NCBI GenBank assembly: GCA_025642075.2
Contig: JAODUO010000490.1
Coordinates: 302,501-366,500 of the forward strand
Origin: Ridgeia piscesae
Taxonomy: Eukaryota > Annelida > Polychaeta > Sabellida > Siboglinidae
Length of the DNA: 64,000 nt
Direction of reading: 5' to 3'
Below the pieces are notes generated by a model. That model was not told the origin of the DNA, did not search any database, and saw only the letters and a list, made by a program, of their open reading frames with translations. Below are positions 24,494 to 35,496 of the stretch, piece after piece. The stretch's first letter is position 1; every line of letters begins with the position of its first letter. Both the position numbers and the translations under genes were made by a program.

Positions 24494-25295
24494 GGTATGA
24501 AAAAAAAACTTAACCATAGAAATCGCCAGAGATGTCGGATTTATTTCATCTTGGTGTCGATTTATACGTTTTTGACCTTGCTAGAGCTAATTCTTGAGTG
24601 TATTGATCGATTTCTTGAACCAATAAATCAATTTTAGGACTTGTGTAACAATTGAGAAGTCAAAAGACAACTATTGTGCAGGCTTCGAATACAAGAAAAT
24701 TGGTTCTCGTTATAGACGGGGAAGGTTATAATTGCCTCTCCAAAGGACTGCTAATGCCAGGGTGGCAAATAGGATGACCTCTCTTTGCCTACTACATGCC
24801 CCAAATGGCAAGCGAAACAAAGCCTCTGGCAGTCAAGCTCCAACCCTAGCTTGCTCGTGGCGGGGGTGTTTCCACAAATAGTGGTGGTGCGAAAGGCGAG
24901 TCTCTGGCGCCTGAAAACCAGACAGCTCTGGGCAGATGAAGCTCATTTGCCAGGTAAAGGCAATTCATCTAGGAGATGGAAAACTCCGAAATAAAACCAG
25001 TTGCGACCGAAATGCAGCCACAAGAATCTATAGGACCGAGACATCACAGTGTAACCAGCGATGATGGTGGACACCAGCCCAGAAAAAGAGAGTGTATGTC
25101 ATGCAAAACCAGGGCACACTGATGGCATACACTGCTGTGCAACTCAGCATGGGGTTCAATGTCAGCTAAACCGTGGGTTTAGTATCCCAAATGCTTCTCG
25201 CAAAGCTCAGTGCCGGCGATGCTGTTGCGCTGGAGTAGAAATATCATCCTGCTTGCCTCGTAGCTGTATACAATCGAGAACGAGCCCATCATCAT

Positions 25296-28200
25296 TTGAT
25301 TAAGCAAGAGCAGAGCTGCAAAAACCAAGGTAAAGAGTTATACCCCATCGCTTTTTCAGAACTTATCATCTACATCACTGACAACAGAGCTGCCACCGAG
25401 GGAACAGATCCAGTTATATTCAGGCTGGCAGATTTAGCTGCACTGTACAAGCAGAGATTAGAGCAACTCGGTGTGGACTCTCCGGACGTGAACTCAACAA
25501 GGTTAACGGAACAGTTACTCTCGCGTATTCCAGAGCTTGAAACGCATCAGAAAGGACGCGATGTCCTGATAGCATTCAAAAATGACATAGGCTCAATTCC
25601 TGCTGATGCTAGTAAATATGATGAAGCTATACACTTAGGTAAAGCTGCTGATATCATACGTAAAGAGATGCTTAATCAAAATACCAAATTCAACAATCAG
25701 TTCGAGGAAGGATCTGTTGAAGAATCCATTCCTCCCTCACTTCTACAGTTTGTGTGTAATATCGAACACGGCGTCGATATCAAGTAACATCTGAAACATG
25801 GTGTAGTAAAATCAGACATAGCTACCCTCACTTCTACAGTTTGTGTGTAATATCGAACACGGCGTCGATATTAAGTAACATCTGAAACATGGTGTAGTAA
25901 AATCAGACATAGCTACCCTCACTTCTACAGTTTGTGTGTAATATCGAACACGGCGTCGATATTAAGTAACATCTGAAACATGGTGTAGTGAAATCAGACA
26001 TAGCTACCCTCACTTCTACAGTTTGTGTGTAATATCGAACACGGCGTCGATATTAAGTAACATCTGGAACATGGTGTAGTGAAATCAGACATAGCTACCC
26101 TCACTTCTACAGTTTGTGTGTAATATCGAACACGGCGTCGATATTAAGTAACATCTGAAACATGGTGTAGTGAAATCAGACATAGCTACCCTCACTTCTA
26201 CAGTTTGTGTGTAATATCGAACACGGCGTCGATATCAAGTAACATCTGAAACATGGTGTAGTAAAATCAGACATAGCTACCCTCACTTCTACAGTTTGTG
26301 TGTAATATCGAACACGGCGTCGATATTAAGTAACATCTGAAACATGGTGTAAGTAAAATCAGACATAGCTACCCTCACTTCTACAGTTTGTGTGTAATAT
26401 CGAACACGGCGTCGATATCAAGTAACATCTGAAACATGGTGTAGTAAAATCAGACATAGCTACCCTCACTTCTACAGTTTGTGTGTAATATCGAACACGG
26501 CGTCGATATCAAGTAACATCTGAAACATGGTGTAGTAAAATCAGACATAGTTACCCTCACTTCTACAGTTTGTGTGTAATATCGAACACGGCGTCGATAT
26601 CAAGTCACATCTTAAACATGGTGTAGTGAAATCAGACATAGCTATTGCACAACTACTGCAGTATAACTGCTACACCAAGTACAGAGGCGGATCAGCAATC
26701 CACCGGCATTCCAAAGACCGTGAGACACCATTTGCTGTATACATTGGGATGATAGTGTTCGCCAAGACGAGAAAACGACAACTTATCGACAAGCTTCATG
26801 AGAATGGTATCAGCATTTCGTATGACAGGGTATTAGAAATATCTGCCCAGTTAGGCGAATCTGTTGTAATCCAGTATGTGGAAGAAGTAGTTGTGTGTCC
26901 ACCGGTTCTACGTAAGCGAATTTTCACCACCTCTGCTATGGACAATATTGATCGCAATCCAACAGCAACCACAGCTAGTACATCCTTACATGGTACAAGC
27001 ATTTCAATGTTCCCGCATCCAAGTTCGGATAACAAAGGAGAAGTACGTGCCCCACCCAAAGTTGTGGACAGTAGGGCAAAGAAAGTGCCTGAGCTTCCTG
27101 AATCTTTCACGAACATCCCACCGGCCTTCTTCAACAAAAAGAATCCTGCACCTCCTTCTGTAGCTGAGGTATCCATGCCAGATCCAAGTCTTTTCCACAG
27201 AAACCTCAAACTGGAGTACCAATGGTTGGAACACGTTCAACAAACTTCAGATGTAGAATATTCTTCCAATATAATGTGGTCGGCCCACCATGCAAGCTAG
27301 AACAGGGCCAAGGACATTGAAATCACTATCGCACCGCTGCTTCCTCTTCTACGAGACAAAGCACATAGTGTTACCACCATAAAGCATGTCATGAACAAAA
27401 TTAGGGGAACAGTAGCATTCCTCAACCCACGACAACTGCAGACCAGCCACTATACGCACTGGCTAAACAGATCCAGTGGCACTGGCCAGATTAATATGGA
27501 GAAGACAAGTTTGTGATCATGTTCGGTGGACTACACATAGAAATGACAGCAATGAAATCAATTGGGCCAATACTAGAAGACAGTGGATGGACCTGCGATC
27601 TTGTTGAAGCTGGTGTGGCCTCCTCCAGTACGATAGATTCGTTCCTATCAGCTACCAATGTGACTAGAATTCGCCAAGCACATCAGATCACAGCATGCAG
27701 TTTATTTCAACTCATGAAGAAAGCTTACAGTGTCCATCTCGCAGAACATCCAAGCAATGATGACAAAGATATCTCCTTTGTAAACTGGTGTGGTGCCCGT
27801 AAAAAGGAGAGTCCATAGTTCCAGTTCTGGTCCCTCGTCTTGAACATGGAGCTGACTATTCTCACGTTGATTCAATCATTTAGAGAAGGAAACTTCACAC
27901 TCTACCGTGAATCACTGCCTGAATTGATACCTTACTTCTTCGCCAACAACAACATCAATTACGCGCGTTGGCTTCCAATTCACCTCAGAGACATGATTTG
28001 CCTAGAGAAGCAACACCCATGTCGCCAGAGAGTTTCATCAAGGAAACTTTGTCGTTCACAAATCTGACAGGAATTTCTCCGCAATGGCCATTGACCAGGC
28101 CCACGAACAGAACAATGCAGTCATCAAAGGTGATGGAGGAGCCATAGGTGTGACGGAGGACCCATCAGCTCTCAGAAGGTGGATGGTGGCTAGACCAGAA

Positions 28201-29990
28201 ATCAGTCCTTTAGTTGCCAACTATGAAACAGTATCATGAACCAAAGATGCAAAGAAAAGCAATCGTCACCATGAACAAACACAGACAGTTCAGAGGGCAT
28301 TCTTTGAGCAAGTCAAACAGCTCACAATGGTAATGGAGGAAATGGGTAATCCCTTTGAAGAGGAGTCAGGCGATCTTCTTACGCTCGACACAAAGGACAT
28401 CGCGGATCCTTCTGCTGCTCAGCTAATTGCGACGCATCACGAGAAAGGGAAAGAAAAGTTCAATTCCTTCATGGCTAATCTACAATGTGAGAATGACTGT
28501 TCCTTCTACCAGCCTATCAAAAATAACAAGATAACCTTCTTCACAAATGAGCCAAAGTCTGCAAGCAAATCCGAGACAAAGTTACTGAAGGAAGGCTGCA
28601 ATTTGTTTTCCCGCCTCTTCATCTCCTCTCAAAATACACAGTGTGACCTGCAAGAGTTCTTCAAACACGAGAATCAGTCTTTTCCGGCCTCACTCAGTAA
28701 CAAGGGGAAACTACACACATACACATAAACGAAATCGGACTTAGTGGATGTACTACAAACCAAAGTGACGCTTCCAGAGACAAAAGCCAGAGTCTGACGT
28801 ACTCATTGTAGATTGAGCTGCGCTGGTAAATACCGTAGCACCACGAACACCAAAGACATTTGAAGAGTATTCTTCCTAAAGTCGAGTACTACAGCACGAA
28901 TCACAAGACAACCGACATCATCTTTGATGTGTATCATCATTCCAGCCTGAAGGCAGAGGCAAGATGTAAACGAGGAAAGGCCACCAGAAGGACAGTAACA
29001 GCGACAAGTAAAACTCCCTCGAATTGGCAGAGCTTCCTTGGAGATAGCACCAACAAAACAGAGCTATTCCATTTCCTTGCCGACAAAGTGGCTGAAATGA
29101 CAACGGGCCATCCAGTTATCATGACTAAACGAGAAAATGCCATCACCACCACCAGTGACACCAGCGTTAACCTGGAGGAAGTGGCCCCATGTACCCACGA
29201 GGAAGCAGACACGCGAATATTCGTACATGCTCGGCATGCAGCCACCGAGGGATACAAGTCCCTCATGATTGAAGCTAATAACACGGACATTGTAGTTATT
29301 ATGCCTTCTCTTGCCGCAACAGGTCTTGAGAAAATGTGGTTGCATTTGGCAAAGGGGAGCACAGGCGATGGATCCCAATCCACGAACTTGTGTCTGCCAT
29401 AGGTCCAGCGAAAACGAGTGGGCTGCTCTTCTTCCATGCCTTCACCGGTTGTGATGTTGTATCATCTTTCAATGGCAAAGGGAAAAAGACAGCATGGCAG
29501 ACATGGAATGTATGCAATGAAGCATCCGTCATCTTCACGAAACTCAGTCAGTGCCCATCAAAGATTGGAGAACTTTGTGGTCCTGATGTATAGCAGATCA
29601 AGTTCAGTAGCGTCAGTGAATGAGGCGAGGCTTGCTCTCTTTGCTCGAAAGTAGAGGTCATATGATTTCATTCCACCAACACAAGGAGCACTCAAGGAAC
29701 ATGCCAAGCGAGCTGCATATGAAGCAGGACACATTTGGAGCCAAGCAATAGTCCGCCAGCCAGAGCCTCAGTGTCCGTCCGAGTGGGATTGGTTCAAAGA
29801 AGATGACTCGTGAAGCTCTTCTGGACTGCCCTTGCTCCCATAGCTAAAAGCTGCCAGGAGTTAACGAAATGTGGATGCAAGACACAATGTAGTGGAAGGT
29901 GCAAATGCTTCCGTTTCGTACTAAGTTGTACTCCACTATGCAGTTGTTTTTGTCAGACCTAGCTAGTCAGAACAATGAACATTGCAGGGC
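25296..29990 (+). pseudogene. Decayed transposon protein of a widespread invertebrate family with a C-terminal PIN/XPG-like nuclease and Cys-rich tail
   Basis: Collinear fragments of one long protein are spread over several frames: 25296-25787 (N-terminal helical region), 26572-27300 (IHRHSKDRETPFAVYIGM, ISISYDRVLEISAQLGE, SAMDNIDRNPTATTA, SLHGTSISMFPHPSSD), 27513-27818 (FGGLHIEMTAMKSIG, VTRIRQAHQITACSL), 27840-28067 (IPYFFANNNINYARWLPIHL), 28327-28728 (NPFEEESGDLLTLDTKDIAD), 28860-29402 and 29336-29593. The last two carry FDVYHHSSLKAE, HEEADTRIFVHARHA, NNTDIVVI and FFHAFTGCDVVSSF, whose spaced acidic residues resemble the EAEA, DxD and GxD sites of XPG/FEN1-type PIN nucleases (my inference). 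Near 29870 a Cys-rich tail follows (CGCKTQCSGRCKC across a short frame). At least six frameshifts or stops plus the 91-bp array destroy the ORF. Confidence 0.8.
25733..26651 (+). repeat. Ten-copy 91-bp tandem array inside the transposon ORF
   Basis: The segment from CCTCACTTCTACAGTTTGTG to AAATCAGACATAGCTA recurs ten times at 91-bp spacing (marker TTCTACAG at 25741, 25832, 25923, 26014, 26105, 26196, 26287, 26379, 26470, 26561; one interval is 92). The unit is coding sequence (SLLQFVCNIEHGVDIK, then HLKHGVVKSDIA). 91 is not a multiple of 3, and all but the last copy have TAA where the last has TCA, so amplification disrupted the ORF. Confidence 0.95.
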
Positions 29991-30412
29991 AGAAAAACAT
30001 TGCAATAGAACTGGGACAGGTTCGTGTTATATTCACCCCGGGCGCATTATGAACGAAGTGCAGATCTTGTTGATGGCATGATACCCCTTGCTTATCAAAT
30101 TGCCTTTAGGAAATACTATAATTAAAAAAATAATAACGGCAAATCTAAAGTGATAATTCAGCATCAATAACTGGAAGTGCTGAAAAAAACAGAAAAAGAC
30201 AATTTGGGTGAATCTAAACTCATATATTAAAGTAATACTTTTGAACCTAAAGCCACATATGGCAGGTAAGGGGTTAATACCACATCATACATGTGTTTTG
30301 ATATCATAATCGGTTTCGCCAATGTTGAAAACATGTAAATCGCCACCGTGACCTACTGAATTGGACAGATCTATCCAAAGTTATCAGGAAATGTCACCTA
30401 TTGGGTGGTAAT

Positions 30413-30559
30413 CTGGCGGCCATCTTGGGAAATGGCCGCCATCTTGGAATTTCAAGTGGCTAGCACTTTTTTCTCATAAAGTTACATAGAATAAATACTC
30501 CTGCCAAGTTTCATGCTTGTATCATCATTTGAACGATTGACCTTGTTATCTGCTCCACT
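30413..30559 (-). repeat. Right terminal inverted repeat
   Basis: Inner end CTGGCGGCCATCTTGGGAAA, outer end CTGCTCCACT at 30550-30559, followed by the CTAGT duplication. Confidence 0.8.
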
Positions 30560-30564
30560 CTAGT

Positions 30565-31047
30565 GATAATATAGAACTAATAACACCGCTGTATAAAACA
30601 ATAGTTAGACCTCACTTAGAGTATTGTATACAAGCATGGAGGCCATATCGCAAGAAGGATATTGATATGCTAGAAAGAGTACAAAAGAGAGCAACCAAAA
30701 TGATACCAAAACTCAGGAATATTAGTTAGAAATGCGTCTAAAAGAATGTGGTTTAACAACACTAGAAACCAGAAGATTGAGAGGAGATCAGATTGAGGTG
30801 TTTAAAATATTGAATGGATATGAAAATATTGACAGAAATATTATTTTCACAGTCAAGGAAGAGAGAAGGACTAGAGGACATGGAGTTACATTAGCAAAGA
30901 AACAATAAAATCGACATATACCTAAGACGGGCGGGTATACTTAGATAGATAGGTTGGACTCTCGATAAGCCAAATGGCTTCCTAGTCCACCTGCCATCTA
31001 GAGTTGAATCTCTAGGTGGCAATCTTGTTAAATGTTGTTAAATCTTG
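30565..31047 (+). mobile_element. 5'-truncated LINE: reverse transcriptase C-terminus and 3' tail
   Basis: Translates as [39 protein letters not shown], a stop/frameshift, then MRLKECGLTTLETRRLRGDQ and IEVFKILNGYENIDRN, the usual C-terminal end of a non-LTR reverse transcriptase. An internal deletion joins GVTLAKKQ to NKIDIYLRR near 30903. The 3' end has AGATAGATAGGTTGGACTCT and TCTAGGTGGCAATCTTGTTA and ends in TTGTTAAAT repeats. It begins within a few bases of the CTAGT duplication of the neighbouring transposon. Confidence 0.8.
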
Positions 31048-31180
31048 TCATGGTGTTATTTGTATTATATTACAGACTGTGTGGTGTTACTCCAGAACAG
31101 AAGGTTGCTAATAAAATGTGTTTATCTGATATTCGTTTTATTGTAAGACGCTCACTACTTGCAATTCCTTTTTGTCGGGC
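31048..31180 (+). other. Remainder of the Kelch-A 3' flank after the transposon/LINE insertions
   Basis: GTGTTATTTGTATTA and AATAAAA (31110-31116) align with 39656-39790 downstream of Kelch copy B. The duplicated block therefore continues beyond the inserts and then ends. Confidence 0.75.
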
Positions 31181-31195
31181 CTGGTGGATGAGTAA

Positions 31196-31312
31196 TTTGA
31201 GTACGAATATGAGTACGAGTACATTGCTAAAACCTGAGTACAAGTACAGTCTGAGTACGAGTACATTGCAACAAAAACCTGAGTACAAGTACGAGTATGA
31301 GTACACTGTAAA
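31196..31312. repeat. (GAGTAC)-type degenerate hexamer repeat
   Basis: GAGTACGAGTAC and GAGTACAAGTAC motifs recur with spacers such as ATTGCTAAAACCT. Confidence 0.8.
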
Positions 31313-31379
31313 AAGATTACAATACAATACAATAACCTTTAATAGTCCCCCAAAGAGGAAGTTCTTATGGTAGATATTC

Positions 31380-32340
31380 ACATAACACAACATAACACAA
31401 CGACATTAATATTGACAATGCTTATAATAGTAGTGCGCCCCATTGTCTCCCCCATCCTACCCGAACACTTTCCCCTCCCCGATTTCGCATTTAGCAGCCT
31501 AACAGAAGTTGGAAGAAAAGTGTTACGATAACGGTGCGTGCGTGCTCTTTCGGATATGTTTCTACAACTGGCTTGTGCAACATAGTAAAATTCGTGCAAT
31601 GGGTGAGAGGTGTCCTTTAAGATATCCCTTGTCTTGTTATCACATATGTTTCGTAAAGTTCATTCACTGTAGGGAGTGTCGTGCCAATGGTTTAGCTGGC
31701 TGACCGTACTACGCGATCTAACAACACTATTCTTAACTGATAAACTTCCACCCCAACACATTAGACAGTAGCACAGGACTGACTGGCCTGTAGATTTATG
31801 GAAGAGACATAATAGTGTACTTTAACACTATTTATTAATAATTGAACACAACTGTATACTAAGTGATACTTGGTTATCTTTTTGAGGAACATTGTAAGAA
31901 CTAGGCCTGAAAGATGTACTACACAACGGAACCACAAGGAGGCGCTGCTTCCCTTATTTAAATGTGTCATCCGCTAGGCGGCACTTCCTCTCCTGTTAGT
32001 GTAATTTTAGTAAGCAGTACAACGTGGTATGTAAATAAAACGTCAAAGTCAAATTATTACAAGCTGTTCACAGCCACGCACACAGGCACGGGTTTGTCAT
32101 TGATTTCATTTCATTATATTAACTCATAGTCGCGTACTGTGATTTCGTCACTCTGATGATATCAGATTATATACAATAACGTCAAGACAGACGCATCAAC
32201 TCCGGCATCTACAGTTAGTGTCGACCTGTCCGTGTTCGTTCAACTCGAATCTCTCTGACACGGTCACCTCCCGCTGCGTGACAGATACTTATCAGACATT
32301 TGATACATCATTGGCGCTAAATCATTGGCTTATAATTAAT
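31380..32340. other. No gene seen; dispersed repeat copy at 31929-31985
   Basis: Contains CACAAGGAGGCGCTGCTT with CGCTAGGCGGCA, the second copy of the motif at 21792. No coding homology. Confidence 0.5.
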
Positions 32341-32851
32341 ACGGACGGACGGACGGACGGACGGACGGACGGACGGACGGACGGACGGACGGACGGACGG
32401 ACGGACGGACGGACGGACGGACGGACGGACGGACGGACGGACGGACGGACGGACGGACGGACGGACGGACGGACGGACGGACGGACGGACGGACGGACGG
32501 ACGGACGGACGGACGGACGGACGGACGGACGGACGGACGGACGGACGGACGGACGGACGGACGGACGGACGGACGGACGGACGGACGGACGGACGGACGG
32601 ACGGACGGACGGACGGACGGACGGACGGACGGACGGACGGACGGACGGACGGACGGACGGACGGACGGACGGACGGACGGACGGACGGACGGACGGACGG
32701 ACGGACGGACGGACGGACGGACGGACGGACGGACGGACGGACGGACGGACGGACGGACGGACGGACGGACGGACGGACGGACGGACGGACGGACGGACGG
32801 ACGGACGGACGGACGGACGGACGGACGGACGGACGGACGGACGGACGGACG
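32341..32851. repeat. (ACGG)n tetranucleotide array, ~127 perfect copies
   Basis: About 511 bp of uninterrupted ACGG. DGRT/SVRP open frames on both strands are repeat artefacts. A short (AAC)n follows at ~32869-32901. Confidence 0.98.
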
Positions 32852-32901
32852 AATGAATGAAAAATTATTGAACAACAACAAAAACAACAACAACAACAAC
32901 A

Positions 32902-33970
32902 CATTTGTTTCAATACCTTATCTGGTTCTCATGTTAATGCCATTTTACTAAATATCAAATACTCTCCTAGGAATTAAGGGTCATAAGAAATGGCATGAAC
33001 TACAGCAATAGACAGCAATGCTAACTTTCCGAGACCAAAATGGATAATTTTGCTTGTTATAATGAAGATACCAGAAACATTTTAAAATTGTTGTACACCC
33101 CTATGGTCCTAAGGATGGCGCATACTGTGGATCTATTTAAATGATCATTTGACTGATTTGACATTTTCACTGATATCACGAACATAGTAATAATACAACA
33201 CATTATGGGAAAGAATATACAGTACAATACAATTTCGTGATTGGCGAGTTGCTGCTGCTGTTGACGGGACATAGCAGAAGTCACGTGACGTGTAAGGCGC
33301 TTTGTCCTTTTCAAACTACAACACACAGTAACTGTTGCGTTACAAGATAGATACAAAGTAACAGTGGCAGTAATTGTTTTAACATTGTGATAACTATTCA
33401 CAAATAGGAAGAAAGTAACACATCGATTTGAGTCTTTTCTTAAATAGTTGTAACTTGGTAGCTGTGTTATTTCACTTGCTAGACCGTATCATATGTATAT
33501 ACCTCTGACAGTAATTGACAGTATTCTATGTGTGGTGGTCGTTTTTTTTTAAACATAAACTAGTTTAAATTGTCTGGTATCACGTGCGTCTGCAGTTCGT
33601 TCACAATACGCTTGTACACGACCGTCTAAACAGTGGTTGTTGACTTTGTATAGCATACTCGTAGTCTTATTTGTAATTCAATCATGGAGTTTAGTCATTT
33701 TTGAGCGGTGCTTTATTCTGTAACAGAGAACGTTTTTTGAGCATAAATATACATATTTCTCAATAGTTCACAGTAATAAGACGTGTTTGGTTCAACAAGT
33801 GACTGGTAAAACGTGCGTAATCCTTGAACGTAAAGAACATGGTTTGTCTTAAACAAAACGGGTAAGCTTTTTGATACCTTCGATTCAGCTTTTTACATCT
33901 AGTTTTTCTAGTTCGTTATTAACTAGACGTGCTGTATCCACAACGTTCCTAGCCGAGTAAAATGCTAGTG
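32902..33970. other. No gene or repeat recognised
   Basis: AT-rich sequence with short ORFs only. Confidence 0.5.
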
Positions 33971-34740
33971 CATTATGCATTTATGTACAAAATAAATAGT
34001 ATTGGGCCTAGGATTGATCCTTGTAGGACTCCACACTTGATAATCTTTACCTCTGAATTACTGCTGTTATAGCACACATAGTGACTACGGTTGGTAAAAT
34101 ATCTTAAAATGCAATGCCAAACAAATATTGCTATGCAATTTACAATAAAGATTCCAAAGCATTGTAAGGTATTTATCAATATTTTATGATCAACGGTGTC
34201 AGTTGCTTTCTTCATATCAATAAAGACCCCAACAGGGCATTCTCGTATATCTATTGTTCGTTTATCTATTTTCCCCTCGGACAAGAGGTAATGATTTTCA
34301 ATGACAGATATTAGCCTTTTGTATATATTTATTTTTGAGTATTTTAGTGAATTAAGGTAACATAGATACAGGGATATAATGAGAAGATTTGAGATGATTT
34401 CCTGATTTTAATCAGGAAGAAGTGTTTTCATGTAATTTGGAAATAATCATTAGCAATTTCGTCGTTGTCTAATGTTACTCGATCAATAGCAACAACGAAC
34501 TCATTTGAATATTTTGTTTCCGATTTTCTTATGCCGATGACAGTGTTAATACTTGTCCACGTTTCACGTGTGTTAGTTTTACACTCTTCGCGTTTCCGTC
34601 TGTAATAGTTCTATTTTTAATACGCAATATATTTGATAACTTGTTTTTTGTAGCGAAAAGCTGTTAATAGTGACCTGTTTAGAAATGCTAAGTACAAGTA
34701 ATTTTTTATGCAAGCAATTGTTAACCCTTTTCATAACCAA
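33970..34740 (-). mobile_element. LINE fragment: pre-RT region and RT palm, degenerate
   Basis: On the minus strand 34560-34440 reads RETWTSINTVIGIRKSETKY then SNEFVVAIDRVTLDNDEIAN, typical of the region before a LINE RT. 34390-34290 has degraded YKRLISVIENHYLLSEG, and 34284-33973 has PVGVFIDMKKATDTVDHKIL, YFTNRSHYVCYNSSNSEVK and CGVLQGSILGPILFILYINA. The catalytic AFD block has F replaced by T, so it is inactive, with frameshifts upstream. It may be of the same family as the LINE at 40872-43510. Confidence 0.8.
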
Positions 34741-35496
34741 TCCTAAAACGCCAAAGAAAATCCTAAAACGCCAAAGACTCAGCGGCGATTCAATTATCCA
34801 GTAGGTATACAACTATTATGATCTGTATGGCGGCAGTAGGTTCTATAATAACTTTCCTCTACTTTGTTTTTATGATTGTTAACATGTAATATTTCTATGA
34901 ATCCGTTAGCCAACTTACAGTTCACCTCGTTTACAGCACAGAATTAATATAACTACAAAGTCATATCGAAGGGTTGAATCTGGCGTTAACGGAGTGACCG
35001 CTCAAGATATGCTATGAATGTACGCACAAAAGAGAGCTCATTTCTAGTCTTTATAATTATCACCTGGCGATGTTGTGTGTGAACACGTTTTATATCAACA
35101 CGCGATAATAGTGACAGGTTAGACAGCACTTCGAGCTAATATTTAGGACACGATATTGTAGTGATGTCAAAGAGTGGGCTTGGTGTTTTTTTGTCAGCTT
35201 GGGATATATGCTGCATAATGAATCATTTAGATATTGTGTTATTAGCGATTGTTTAATAGTCGATATAGATTTTACATGTCATATTCTAAAACTGTAAGAA
35301 AGCTGAGTGTGTGGGTGCATACGTGCGTCATACATGAGTATGTGCATGTGGATGTACCTGGGAATGCGTATAGGTGGATTCCTAAGGCTGTAATTCAGAA
35401 TATCAAAACAACACACTCGAATGTTTTGTTTGTTTTTGGATAGTGTCTTCAATATCAATCAATCATCATTGTAACTGCTACCTGTTTTTCTTGTAG
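34741..35496 (+). other. Upstream sequence and intron end of Kelch copy B
   Basis: No homology to the region upstream of copy A. A small direct duplication AATCCTAAAACGCCAAAG occurs twice at ~34739-34777. Ends with the acceptor TTTTTCTTGTAG at 35485-35496. Confidence 0.5.

Larger units (their letters stand above)
24335..30559 (+). mobile_element. ~6.2 kb TIR DNA transposon, Academ-like candidate, with decayed coding region
   Basis: Terminal inverted repeats 24335-24493 and 30413-30559 both start AGTGGAGCAG and share ATCGTTCAAATG, GATACAAGCATGA, AAAAAAGTGCTAGCCAC and CCAAGATGGC. Direct duplications CTAGT flank it at 24330-24334 and 30560-30564. The matching site near Kelch copy B (CTGGT at ~39646) has no insert. 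Inside is a decayed plus-strand reading frame with a C-terminal PIN/XPG-like nuclease region. DNA transposons of the Academ superfamily are reported to carry XPG-like nucleases, so Academ is my best guess, but Academ duplications are usually 3-4 bp. Confidence 0.78.

Noticed and set aside
31070..31393. Minus-strand Tyr/Ser-rich ORF
   Set aside because: Reading of the degenerate GAGTAC repeat and Kelch flank.
32218..32913. Long DGRT and SVRP repeat ORFs on both strands
   Set aside because: Pure translation of the (ACGG)n microsatellite, with no flanking coding signal.
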